12,549 nt of DNA, taken from Candidatus Falkowiibacteriota bacterium. GTDB lineage: Bacteria; Patescibacteriota; Patescibacteriia; Patescibacteriales; SZUA-104. The notes beneath the pieces are model-generated. The model saw only the letters and a program-made list of their open reading frames with translations. It had not been told where the DNA came from and made no database searches. Shown here one piece after another: positions 1-7,636 of this stretch. The translations under genes and the position numbers were made by a program. Positions within the stretch are counted from its first letter, which is position 1. Every line of letters starts with the position of its first letter. The stretch covers positions 1-12,549 of the forward strand of contig JALUVW010000036.1 of NCBI GenBank assembly GCA_027020105.1, in the 5' to 3' direction.

Positions 1-1322
1 CCGTAACGGTTGCGAGTCGCCAGCGAGCCGTTTATCGTAATCGTGTCTCTCACGTAATTTGAGCCGCAAAAAGGGTAGTAGTAATTTCTGCCGATTCTGC
101 CCTCTTTGGCTATCAACGCGGCGTCAATTTGCAGATTGTCTTCGCTGTAAAAGCCGACCGTGATGTTTCTTTGCGCAATCAACCCGATGGCGTCGGTGCC
201 GTCATAATTGGTGTAAGTCAAGTCGTTGTTCAGTATTATATCGGTGGTGTCGCCGGTTATGGGCTCGGCGAACGCCAGAACGGTTACTCGGTTGCCGTCA
301 ATATTGCCGTCAATCCATACTTTGTCTTTAACGAAAATAATGCCGTTGGCAGGGGTGCTTGAACCGATATCATACACGGTTTCCGAGGCGATTCCTTCCG
401 TTTCGGAGCTCCACCACCAGTAACTGCACGGAGGCGTTACGGCCGTAACTATCCTGATATCAACGGTGTCGTCGCTGTTTAAAGTGAGATGGTACCCTTC
501 GGCGCCCGACGCTTCTAAAACCATTCCCGAGTCCATCGCTTTATTCAAAGCCTCGTTCAGGTAATTATCAAGCAGATCAAAACTGACAACCGGCTCGGCA
601 AAGGAGCGGCCGGCCATAAAAACATCGGCTCTGTCGGGAGCGTTTTGCGGAGGGCAATTGGAGTCCGGCGCCGGATCAACGGGCGGGACATGGGTATGGA
701 CCGCGAATTCATCGCCGCCGCTATGGTCCGGGTCGTCATAAACGCAGAGAGACGATGAGATTACATTATGCGCCAAACCGTCAAAACGGATGCCGGCGTT
801 GGAATGAATCGCGCCCCAAACTTCCGTTCCCTCGCCGAAACGGATATCCGTGTCGGCGAGAGTTGAATAACTTGACCAAGAAGGTATGCCGACCCTTACT
901 TCAATTTCTCTCTTTATGTTTGGATGCGCCTCGGTCCACCCGACGGATTTGATTTTCACGATGGTTGAACCGTTTATGGCGGGAGGCGTTATGTACAGCT
1001 CGTATTTGCCGACAATCTTTCCGCTGGCGTCGGTGTAATCGTATGGCCCGTATGGCCCGTAGTCGGGCGGGCCGATGCACGTTTCTTTATTGCAATATTC
1101 TTCATTATCATGGTACAGCACCCAGCGATAATAATTTACGCCGGCTTCCGCGATATGAATGGCTTGGGCGCGGGCGACTTTGCTTATGTTGAGTTTTCTT
1201 TGCAGTGTCGCCAATCCGACGGCTCCGAGCGTAATCGCCAAAAACAATCCCGTGGCCGTCAGGGCGAGAATAAGCATAGCTCCGGATTGGTTGAGGTTTA
1301 ATTTTTTAGTTGATTTGGGCAT
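1..1322 (-). CDS. PilX-like minor pilin / pilus assembly protein, 3' end outside window
   Basis: The frame is open for 440 codons from the ATG at 1322-1320 to the window edge, with no stop, so the C-terminus is missing. The N-terminus has a short basic leader, then NQSG|AMLILAL and a hydrophobic helix (about residues 15-40). This is the PilX_N pattern: a Gly before the cleavage site but no Glu at mature position 5. A helical stretch with ARAQAIHIAEAGVNYYRW (about 50-67) follows, typical of these proteins. The rest (about 105-440) is beta-rich, with a segment EVWGAIHSNAGIRFDG near 167-182 and Cys at 77, 82, 193, 223, 299 and 419. It is the last gene seen in the pilus operon, after the PilW-like gene. 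The family is expected to sit in the inner membrane and join the pilus-tip complex. I am confident of the class; the exact role is inferred from gene order. No Shine-Dalgarno site is visible; an AT-rich inverted repeat ends 7 nt before the ATG. Confidence 0.85.
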   Translation of the reverse strand, partial: MPKSTKKLNLNQSGAMLILALTATGLFLAITLGAVGLATLQRKLNISKVARAQAIHIAEAGVNYYRWVLYHDNEEYCNKETCIGPPDYGPYGPYDYTDASGKIVGKYELYITPPAINGSTIVKIKSVGWTEAHPNIKREIEVRVGIPSWSSYSTLADTDIRFGEGTEVWGAIHSNAGIRFDGLAHNVISSSLCVYDDPDHSGGDEFAVHTHVPPVDPAPDSNCPPQNAPDRADVFMAGRSFAEPVVSFDLLDNYLNEALNKAMDSGMVLEASGAEGYHLTLNSDDTVDIRIVTAVTPPCSYWWWSSETEGIASETVYDIGSSTPANGIIFVKDKVWIDGNIDGNRVTVLAFAEPITGDTTDIILNNDLTYTNYDGTDAIGLIAQRNITVGFYSEDNLQIDAALIAKEGRIGRNYYYPFCGSNYVRDTITINGSLATRNRY

Positions 1323-1329
1323 GAGTAAT

Positions 1330-1457
1330 AATTTCTAATTTCTAATTAACCCAATTTCTAATAAAATGCCAAATTAAATAATATAAAATATTTTTAGCTT
1401 TTTTGAATTAGATATTAAAAATTTTATTAGAAATTAGAAATTAGATTAATTAGTAAT
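1330..1457 (-). repeat. AT-rich inverted-repeat element A, upstream of the PilX-like gene
   Basis: This element nearly fills the 137-nt gap between the PilW-like and PilX-like genes. One arm is 1330-1368 and the other about 1421-1452; the distal arm has one extra 7-nt TTCTAAT unit. The C/A mismatches near 1350-1352 become G-U pairs in the minus-strand RNA, so pairing is better in the direction of transcription. The arm at 1330-1368, read on the minus strand, matches 11375-11413 on the plus strand at 38 of 39 positions. It ends 7 nt before the start codon. No coding potential or SD site is seen. Confidence 0.8.
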
Positions 1458-1459
1458 TT

Positions 1460-2068
1460 TTATAAATTGTCTTTTAAATTTCTTAGGTTAACATCGGTTT
1501 CAATATCGTAATCGTTCGGAACGCGCTCCGGGGTAACGTTGATTTTAAGCTTGATGTTGATAAGCCGCACATCGTTAATATTGTTTGTTTCGGCGTAGTT
1601 GCTGTCGCGGTAGGTGAAAATTCGCTCACTTTTATTGGTTACGTATCTTGAAATGGTCGTGGTGGCTCCCGCTCCGCCGTAACTTTTGTCCGCGCCTGGC
1701 TCGGTTACCACTTTTTTCAACAGGGAACCGTCCAAAAAATACCTGACTTTCTCCATATAGCCGTCATCGTCAACGTCGCTGTAATAAATCAAGTTGTCCT
1801 CTTCCATGGCCGCCAACGGGTAGTCGCCGCGTTCGGAATTATTGGCGCCCCTTATTTCTTTCACCATTATTTCCATACCGCGGCGGGCGTTTCGCACGGC
1901 GGTTTCTTGTTCGGCCTCAAAAGTCGTTGACCTGAATCCCATTATGACAAACTCTCCCGACATTATCGCGACCACCATAAAAATTGAAATCGCCACAAGA
2001 ATCTCCATTAACGTGAAGCCGGAATTTTCAATTTCGCGTTTTGAATTTTTAATTTTAATATTTCGCAT
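1460..2068 (-). CDS. PilW/GspJ-like minor prepilin
   Basis: This 202-aa protein has a type IV prepilin N-terminus: a basic leader ending ENSG, cleavage between G17 and F18, FTLME with Glu22 at mature position 5, and a hydrophobic helix to about residue 45. The next stretch, ETAVRNARRGMEIMVKEIRGA (about 56-75), is the amphipathic helix usual in PilW and GspJ proteins. A small beta domain with an acidic DVDDDGYMEKVRYFLDG segment (about 98-114) completes it. Length and motifs fit the PilW/GspJ class of minor pilins, which form the initiating tip complex. Only 10 nt separate it from the stop of the giant prepilin, so translation is probably coupled. The first 15 codons are unusually A/T-rich and resemble intergenic repeat sequence, so the leader may derive from such a repeat. 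The PilW label rests partly on its place between PilV-like and PilX-like genes. Confidence 0.87.
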   Translation of the reverse strand: MRNIKIKNSKREIENSGFTLMEILVAISIFMVVAIMSGEFVIMGFRSTTFEAEQETAVRNARRGMEIMVKEIRGANNSERGDYPLAAMEEDNLIYYSDVDDDGYMEKVRYFLDGSLLKKVVTEPGADKSYGGAGATTTISRYVTNKSERIFTYRDSNYAETNNINDVRLINIKLKINVTPERVPNDYDIETDVNLRNLKDNL

Positions 2069-2078
2069 TTTTTTGTTC

Positions 2079-5000
2079 TTACTCCACGTAAACCGTCCAT
2101 TCCTTGGTTTCGCCGGGCAGTATTCCCAACGGCTGCACCGGATCGGTATAAATTATTTTCAGTGATGTTAAGGCGGCGACCGTTTCTATGCTGTAGCCGG
2201 CGTCCCATTCCAAAGATAAATCGGCGTAACCGTTGGCGTCCGTGTATAGTTCGCGGTCAAATTCATAAATGACCGGAGTTTCACTGATTGTTTTCGTTCC
2301 CCAAACTCTGATGGGGACATTGCCGTAACCGCTCGGGGTTCCCGGATCGGTGAAGCCGGAAGCGTAGATATTATAATCATCATCGCGGTTGTCCTGCCAC
2401 GCCGCGAACGGCTTGCCGGCGGAATTGACCGCCGCCGCCGCGTTTAATTGTTCGCTGGCGGTCAGGTTTATGTTAATTTTGAGGTCATCCGTCCATTGGG
2501 CGTTGCCGTTGAAATCGTATTTTTGCGCGTACACGTCTTGATTTCCGTTTCGGTCATCCGTCCATAAAACATACGCGAAAGAAAGCGCGTTATCAACGGC
2601 GACGGCTGAATCGTATTGATTATTGCCGAGGGACGATATATTGGCTCGCGTTTCCCATTGTTTGATTCCGTTTGAGTCGTATTTGGCCAATCGCGCGTTC
2701 AGTACGCCCGAAACGTCCTCCGTCCACGACAGATAAACATTATCGGAACCGTCAATCGCCAGACTCGGCAAATAGTCGTCAACGGAGGAATTTGAAATGT
2801 TTTTCGGGCTTGCCCAAATGTTCGCTCCGGCCTGATTGAATTTCAGCATATATATTTCTTTGTCGCTCGCGCCGTCGTCAACCCACGCGACCACGATGTT
2901 GCCGCTTGAATCAAAGGCGACGGCCGGGGAATGTTCGTCGGTTGACGAAGCCGTAACACGCAAGTCGTTGGCCCAGAGCTTATTGCCGGAGCCGTCCAAA
3001 AGCTGGGCGTAAATGTCAATATTGCCGTTTCTCGCGTCTTGCCACATAACGGTCGTGGTCGCGGAGTTTCGCGTTATGGCTATTTTTGGATTTGTTTGGT
3101 CGGTATTTGTTCCGTCCGAATTTATTTTTTTAACGCTCCATACTTCGTTTCCGCTTGAGTCAAGCGCGACCATATAAATATTCTCGTCTCCGACAACGGA
3201 TATTTCTGGGTATTTCGTATAGTAAAAATCCGTCGTGGAGCCGGCATTGGTCAGGCGAAAGCAGTAATTGCCGTCGCTCGCGTTGGATGTCGCGGCAATG
3301 GCGTATTCCAGTTCGGTAAACTCGTCGGAAGCGAGCGTTATGGCGGATGTTTGGTTGCCGGCGTCTTTCGCTTCACCCGCTTTAAAGTTGGTATTTTCGT
3401 CAACCAAGCCGAAAATGTTCGTCGTCGCTTCGCCGTCCGTCAGGTTGGCGGAATCCGCGATTCGCCAATCTTTGCTTGAGTCGGCAGGCAGGGCCGTCCA
3501 GCTTGAAACGCCCGAACAATCGGACGAGGTTTTTCCGTATTCAACTCTGTATTGCGTCGCCGACGAGTCAACGCTGCCTTCGTTTGATATTTCAAAACGC
3601 AGGCGCAGGACGGAATCCACCGTTGCCGTCGCGGGTTCGTCTTGATTCTCTCTCCATGAAGCCGTGGTTTCCGAGCCGTCGTCATTGCGCCAGCGGTAAT
3701 GTATTTGATTTAATTCCGCCGGTTTTAACAAGACGGTAGAGCCGTTGATTTCAACCGCCGTGTCGGGCAGGACGGCGCCGGCGTTTAAGGTAACATCGCT
3801 TGAGGGATCGTTAATTTTAATTTCAACGGTTTCGTCTTTCACGGCGCCGCTTCCAACATCCAAAACAACATACGCGCAAAGTGTTTTAGAGGTTGATATT
3901 TCCACGTTATCGGCAAACGACGCCGAGCCGTCGGCTCCGTTAAAGCCGGCGGCTGCCCCGAATTGCGCGTCAACGCCGGCGTCATATTGTTCATCGGCGC
4001 AATCGTACGGCGCGGTCGTGTCCAGATCGTAATAGAGCCTAATGTTGGACAAATTGTTTTGCGCGTCAACGGTTCCGTCCTCGGATATGGTGATGCCGGT
4101 AACATTGCGCGCGCCGGTATCACCGGTAATGACAAACGCCCCGCCGACGTATTGGTTGGCGCTGGGAATCATCATTGACGCGGTCTGTGAATTTATGGCG
4201 CTTACGGTGGCGTCATTCGGGGCCTTTGTCCGGAACACGGCCAAGGCGCTGTTTCTTTGCTCGGCTCCGCCGCCGGACAAAGTCAAGGCCGCGCTTTGCG
4301 CGTTGGCCGAAGTGATGTCCAGGGTGGCGACCGCCAAAGAGCCGTCATATCCCTGCCACCAATCCCGCCATAGCCGGTGAATCCAATTATCGCCCGAACC
4401 GGACGACCAATTGCTTGAATTCGGGGTGTTAAAGTTATTGTCCGCGAACGCCACGGCGGCCACTCCGAAGCCGGTGGATTCCGATTGGGCGGTTGATCCG
4501 GTTGAGGCTGTCAAACCGTTGCTTCCGGTCTCGTCATTGGTGGAGGTAACATCAAGCAAATCGCTTGTGTCCAAGCCGGAAACCTCCATAATCATCAAAA
4601 CCCCTCCGTCAATGTCCCCGTCGTTCGTTATGGACACTTGCGAGGGCTCGTTGGCGCCGACGACCTTGTGCCATATCCCAACATCCAAATACCACGAACT
4701 GTTTGAATAAGCGGATTCCGTAAACACGCCGGCGGCGTTTGTCGGGGGACTGAAGGAATTATTGGCGTTCCTGTGGACGGCGATGGCGATAATAACATTT
4801 CCTTCCGTCGGGGGGTTGTTAAAAGTCGCGGTCAAGGTATTGCCGTTGTTTACGATTGAACCGATTTTGGTCTGCACGATTGAGCCGCCCGCCCTGGCGG
4901 ATTCAACCGTCAGGTTATCGCGGAACAGGCCCGCCAACGAGCCGGCAATATTATTATAAATTTTTTTCGCGCTGTTTTTTAATTTGTTAAAAATTGAATT

Positions 5001-6224
5001 TCCGATGGCGTCGTAAATAAGATATTTTATTGAGGGGAAATTCTGTTTTTTCAAATTTCGCGGCGCCGGCGCTTCGTCTTCGGCGTCGTTTAAGGCGTAT
5101 TTTTTCGCGAGATTGCCGGGGGCGTTATAGGTGATTTGTTTTAATGTGATTGAATTGTCCTGCCAGACAATGAACGAATTTCCGTTCGCGGCCGTGGCGA
5201 TGTCCGGATTGCGCTGGAATCTCGTATTGCTGACCTTGTAATCGTCGGTCCATTGCCTAACCGACGAAGAATCGTATTTTTGCGCGTATATATACGACGA
5301 AGTGGCGGTGTCGCTTTGCCAGACAAAATACATATTATCCGATCCGTCCAGCGAGAAATTGGCGTTTATTTGGTCCCTCGTGCTTTGCGGCCGGTTAACC
5401 CTCCAGTTGGCGGGCAGGTTATTGGACACCGTTCTGATTCGCAAATTAGCCAATTTGTCAATAGTGAAACTCTCTTCCGTTTTATCGCCTTCGGTAACGC
5501 TGAGATGAACGGGGGACTTGCCGGCGGAAGGGCTGTATGTCCGATCCGTGCCGTAATATATTCCGGCGGATTCCTCGTCTGTTTTTGTTACGGTGATTTC
5601 ATAACCTTGGAAAGACGCGAGGGCCGGCAAATATAATATTCCGTCGCCGTTGGTCGGGTTGGTGACGTCAACGGAAAGGGCGCTGTTTACGACCCGAACA
5701 TTGGCCCCCGCCAACGGCTCGGCGTTGGCGTTGTTGACCGATATTTTTAAAAGTCCGTATCCTTCGTTCGTTTCTTCGGTGCGGGGGATGATTTTTGAAA
5801 AAACCGTAACGCTCCTGTTTCCGAATTTTCCCGTCCAACCGACTTTTATTGTCGCGATTTTGTAGTCATTCACAATGGCGTCATCTCCGGCCAAGCCGTC
5901 GTAGGGGTCGTCATAATAAGTGATATAAGTGTTTACCGTGAACGTTCCTTCGCGATTGATTGTTTCCACCTGCGGTATGTTGCCGCCGGGAATTCCGCCC
6001 TGCACGCCGACCTCGTCATAAGGCAAGTTTCGGATTTGTTCCATTTTTTGGTTGGCAATCTCAATCGCTTCAACATAATATTTGTTGTCCGCGGTAACGC
6101 GCAGAGAGAGAAGTATCAAGCTGAAAATTCCCAAAGCCAAAATCACAAGAATGGCGATTGAAACAAGAACCTCAACCAACGTGAAGCCGGATTGATTTCT
6201 GGTTTTAGGCGAAGAATAACTCAT
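2079..6224 (-). CDS. Giant PilV-position prepilin with split beta-propeller (candidate pilus-tip adhesin)
   Basis: This 1381-aa protein begins with a canonical prepilin leader, RNQSG|FTLVE (cleavage after G13, Glu18 at mature position 5), and a hydrophobic helix to about residue 41. PilV-like features follow, including an ANQKMEQIRNLPYDEV segment at 57-72. Residues about 155-260 look like a carboxypeptidase-regulatory-like beta sandwich (GYGLLKISV...AEPLAGANVRV). Propeller blades are marked by Trp at 302 and 354, then at 1061, 1114, 1167, 1221 and 1276, spaced 52-55 residues apart within each group. Between them lie an Asn/Ser/Thr/Gly-rich jelly-roll-like region (about 445-665), a beta domain (about 669-835) and another (about 836-1008). 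The C-terminus (about 1297-1381) is a second small beta sandwich. Usual PilV proteins are below 200 aa. A TGA two codons upstream fixes the start at 6224. The likely role is a minor pilin fused to an extracellular binding module; the target is unknown. Confidence 0.88.
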   Translation of the reverse strand: MSYSSPKTRNQSGFTLVEVLVSIAILVILALGIFSLILLSLRVTADNKYYVEAIEIANQKMEQIRNLPYDEVGVQGGIPGGNIPQVETINREGTFTVNTYITYYDDPYDGLAGDDAIVNDYKIATIKVGWTGKFGNRSVTVFSKIIPRTEETNEGYGLLKISVNNANAEPLAGANVRVVNSALSVDVTNPTNGDGILYLPALASFQGYEITVTKTDEESAGIYYGTDRTYSPSAGKSPVHLSVTEGDKTEESFTIDKLANLRIRTVSNNLPANWRVNRPQSTRDQINANFSLDGSDNMYFVWQSDTATSSYIYAQKYDSSSVRQWTDDYKVSNTRFQRNPDIATAANGNSFIVWQDNSITLKQITYNAPGNLAKKYALNDAEDEAPAPRNLKKQNFPSIKYLIYDAIGNSIFNKLKNSAKKIYNNIAGSLAGLFRDNLTVESARAGGSIVQTKIGSIVNNGNTLTATFNNPPTEGNVIIAIAVHRNANNSFSPPTNAAGVFTESAYSNSSWYLDVGIWHKVVGANEPSQVSITNDGDIDGGVLMIMEVSGLDTSDLLDVTSTNDETGSNGLTASTGSTAQSESTGFGVAAVAFADNNFNTPNSSNWSSGSGDNWIHRLWRDWWQGYDGSLAVATLDITSANAQSAALTLSGGGAEQRNSALAVFRTKAPNDATVSAINSQTASMMIPSANQYVGGAFVITGDTGARNVTGITISEDGTVDAQNNLSNIRLYYDLDTTAPYDCADEQYDAGVDAQFGAAAGFNGADGSASFADNVEISTSKTLCAYVVLDVGSGAVKDETVEIKINDPSSDVTLNAGAVLPDTAVEINGSTVLLKPAELNQIHYRWRNDDGSETTASWRENQDEPATATVDSVLRLRFEISNEGSVDSSATQYRVEYGKTSSDCSGVSSWTALPADSSKDWRIADSANLTDGEATTNIFGLVDENTNFKAGEAKDAGNQTSAITLASDEFTELEYAIAATSNASDGNYCFRLTNAGSTTDFYYTKYPEISVVGDENIYMVALDSSGNEVWSVKKINSDGTNTDQTNPKIAITRNSATTTVMWQDARNGNIDIYAQLLDGSGNKLWANDLRVTASSTDEHSPAVAFDSSGNIVVAWVDDGASDKEIYMLKFNQAGANIWASPKNISNSSVDDYLPSLAIDGSDNVYLSWTEDVSGVLNARLAKYDSNGIKQWETRANISSLGNNQYDSAVAVDNALSFAYVLWTDDRNGNQDVYAQKYDFNGNAQWTDDLKININLTASEQLNAAAAVNSAGKPFAAWQDNRDDDYNIYASGFTDPGTPSGYGNVPIRVWGTKTISETPVIYEFDRELYTDANGYADLSLEWDAGYSIETVAALTSLKIIYTDPVQPLGILPGETKEWTVYVE
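2349..3116 (-). repeat. Five C-terminal propeller-blade repeats in the giant prepilin
   Basis: Residues about 1037-1292 hold five consecutive repeats of about 53 residues. Each reads roughly as hydrophobic strand, Trp-x-Asp/Glu-Asp/Asn, then a strand like DIYAQ or DVYAQ, an Asp-x-x-Gly turn, and often a second Trp before Asp-Asp. Key Trp residues are 1061, 1114, 1167, 1221 and 1276. The pattern fits beta-propeller blades. No sequence search was run, so the fold is inferred from periodicity and strand pattern. Confidence 0.75.
3186..5078 (-). other. Non-propeller insert within the giant prepilin
   Basis: Residues about 383-1013 break the propeller repeat. The insert opens with a Lys- and Asn-rich helical stretch (about 390-440) encoded by DNA clearly richer in A/T than its surroundings (about 4945-5060). 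It ends in ESARA at 441-445, which resembles the end of a signal peptide. Three beta-rich extracellular-type domains follow. The strands just before the insert (about 359-380) and just after it (about 1014-1037) both resemble the outer half of one blade, as if the insertion duplicated or split that half. Confidence 0.6.
5085..5378 (-). repeat. Two N-terminal propeller-blade repeats in the giant prepilin
   Basis: Residues about 283-380 carry two blades with Trp302 and Trp354. The first contains YIYAQKYD and QWTDD, which recur almost unchanged near residues 1231-1247 of the C-terminal group. At DNA level 18 nt are identical between 5271-5288 and 2514-2531. Two blades here plus five after the insert give seven, a common propeller size. 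Confidence 0.7.
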
Positions 6225-6291
6225 AACTCATAATCCATAACCAAACGCGAAAGGCGCGGGCGCGAGTTACGGACTATGAGTTACGGGCCAT
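6216..6291 (-). promoter_or_regulatory. RNA hairpin burying the start codon of the giant prepilin
   Basis: In the minus-strand RNA, positions 6285-6266 pair with 6241-6222 over 20 continuous base pairs, 17 Watson-Crick and 3 G-U. After one mismatch the helix goes on for 5 more pairs (6287-6291 with 6220-6216), 2 of them G-U. The loop is 24 nt and G/C-rich. The AUG (6224-6222) and the next two codons lie in the 3' arm. The same positions on the plus strand would be A-C mismatches, so the structure favours the coding transcript. The pilC stop (6300-6298) lies 7 nt 5' of the stem, so a ribosome finishing pilC would reach its base. Translational coupling is inferred. Confidence 0.7.
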
Positions 6292-6297
6292 GAACCG

Positions 6298-7443
6298 TTA
6301 AATGGCGCTTGTCAGCGAATACATCGGCATAATAATGGCGACGGCCATCGCCCCGACGCCCACGCCCAAGGCCAAGATTAAAAGAGGTTCAATTATGGAT
6401 GGCAGGTTATCCATAATTTGGTCAACTTCGTTTTCATAGAATTCCGCCAGTTCCTCCAGAATCGTGTCCAATTGGCCGGTTTGCTCTCCCACGGATATCA
6501 TTTGAACGACAACCGGCGGGAACAGCTTCGGATAAGATTTAACCACCTCGTTGATTTGTCCGCCTTTTTTGATTTTTTCGCTCATTTCGTTAAGCGCGGC
6601 GCGGTAATGCAGGTTGCCTATGACATTTGCCGTTATTTGGAATGTGTTAATAATCATTATGTCGGTTTTTAAAAGCGAGCTTACGGTTCTGGCGAAACGC
6701 GCCAAGTTTATTTTTTTGACAATGGGAGAAACAACGGGAGCTTTCAAGAGCAGGGTTTGGAAATAATACTTGCCTTTCCGCGTTCGCATAATTTCTATGA
6801 CGACAAAAACAAACAGGATAAATCCGGCGGCGGCAAGCAAGCCGTTGTTGATTATCGCGTCGCTTATTGAGATCAATATTTTGGTGGGCAGGGGGAGTTC
6901 GGCGTTAAAATCCTTGAACATCGCGGTTATTTTGGGGACAACCACCACTATCATAAAAATGCCGATGCCGCCCATGGCGAAAATTATTACCGCCGGATAA
7001 GTCAACGCTCCTTTTACCTTGGAGACAAGCTGATGGTGTTTTTTCATCTGGACGTACAGCTGGGACAGCACCTCTTCAAGCTTGCCGGACAATTCCCCCG
7101 ATTCAACCATATTGATAAAAAGCTCGCCGAAGACTTTTTTGTGCGGCTTTAAACTTTCCGCCAAGCTGACGCCGCCCACGACCTTGTCGGTAATTTGCTT
7201 AAGAATTTTTTGAAACAGCTTGTTTTCGCTTTGCTCGGACAATGTTTTCAGGGCGGCGGACAAGGAAATGCCGGCTTTAAGCATAACGCTTAAATGCTGG
7301 ACGAAAACCAGTTTTTCTTTTAGCGGCACCCGCGAAAAGCGCAATAAAAAATCGTTAATTTTATCCATGGCCGACATCACTTCCGCTTCCCGGCCCTTGT
7401 TCTCGCTTTGTTCTTGTTTTTTTCGCGGCAAATTTACGGACAT
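6298..7443 (-). CDS. pilC: Type IV pilus inner-membrane platform protein PilC
   Basis: This 381-aa protein has the duplicated GspF/PilC architecture. The first cytoplasmic T2SSF domain (about 44-165) contains FVQHLSVMLKAGISLSAAL and MVESGELSGKLEEVL. The second (about 247-370) contains FARTVSSLLKTDI and MISVGEQTGQLDTILEELAEFYE. Membrane helices are near 148-171, 201-218 and 353-376. PilC is the platform on which PilB acts to add pilins at the base of the pilus. The protein is slightly shorter than typical PilC (about 400 aa). Met1 at 7443 has no SD; Met23 at 7377 follows a GGAAG and is a reasonable alternative start, because the first 22 residues are a charged tail outside the conserved domain. 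An inverted repeat ends 6 nt before Met1. The next gene begins 73 nt after its stop, behind a hairpin. Confidence 0.95.
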   Translation of the reverse strand: MSVNLPRKKQEQSENKGREAEVMSAMDKINDFLLRFSRVPLKEKLVFVQHLSVMLKAGISLSAALKTLSEQSENKLFQKILKQITDKVVGGVSLAESLKPHKKVFGELFINMVESGELSGKLEEVLSQLYVQMKKHHQLVSKVKGALTYPAVIIFAMGGIGIFMIVVVVPKITAMFKDFNAELPLPTKILISISDAIINNGLLAAAGFILFVFVVIEIMRTRKGKYYFQTLLLKAPVVSPIVKKINLARFARTVSSLLKTDIMIINTFQITANVIGNLHYRAALNEMSEKIKKGGQINEVVKSYPKLFPPVVVQMISVGEQTGQLDTILEELAEFYENEVDQIMDNLPSIIEPLLILALGVGVGAMAVAIIMPMYSLTSAI

Positions 7444-7449
7444 AGCTTA

Positions 7450-7570
7450 AATTTCCAATTTCTAAATTATAATTTCCAATAAATGTCCAATGCTAAAATA
7501 CTTAATGCCCGGCTTTAGTTGTTTTAGGATTAAGCATTACGGTTTTATTGGAAATTATAATTTAGAAATT
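7450..7570 (-). repeat. AT-rich inverted-repeat element B, upstream of pilC
   Basis: A perfect 27-bp inverted repeat (7457-7483 with 7544-7570) encloses 60 nt, which hold a weaker inner pairing (CTAAAA near 7493 with TTTTAG near 7522). Read in the pilC direction, the arm continues as GGAAATT and ends 6 nt before the ATG. The end pattern, AGAAATT then a purine, GAAATT and 6-7 nt to the start, is the same as in elements A and C, although the arm sequence otherwise differs. The remaining 66 nt up to the pilB stop (7571-7636) show nothing I recognise. Confidence 0.8.
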
Positions 7571-7636
7571 TTAAAAATTACTCAAATTTTGCTTACTTCT
7601 AAATTTTTCACGGCGGTCAATTGGAATTTTATTATC

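Noticed and set aside
1..1322. Truncated or broken PilX-like gene
   Set aside because: The frame is intact to the window edge; the missing end is due to the window boundary, not a stop or frameshift.
1330..1457. CRISPR array, suggested by repeated AGAAATT units
   Set aside because: Units are 7 nt and adjacent, with no spacers of uniform length and no cas genes; the layout is an inverted repeat.
3268..4380. Plus-strand open frames opposite the giant prepilin (for example 3268-3645, 3745-4032, 4042-4380)
   Set aside because: They are antisense shadows of a coherent minus-strand protein with clear domain structure; none has recognisable motifs.
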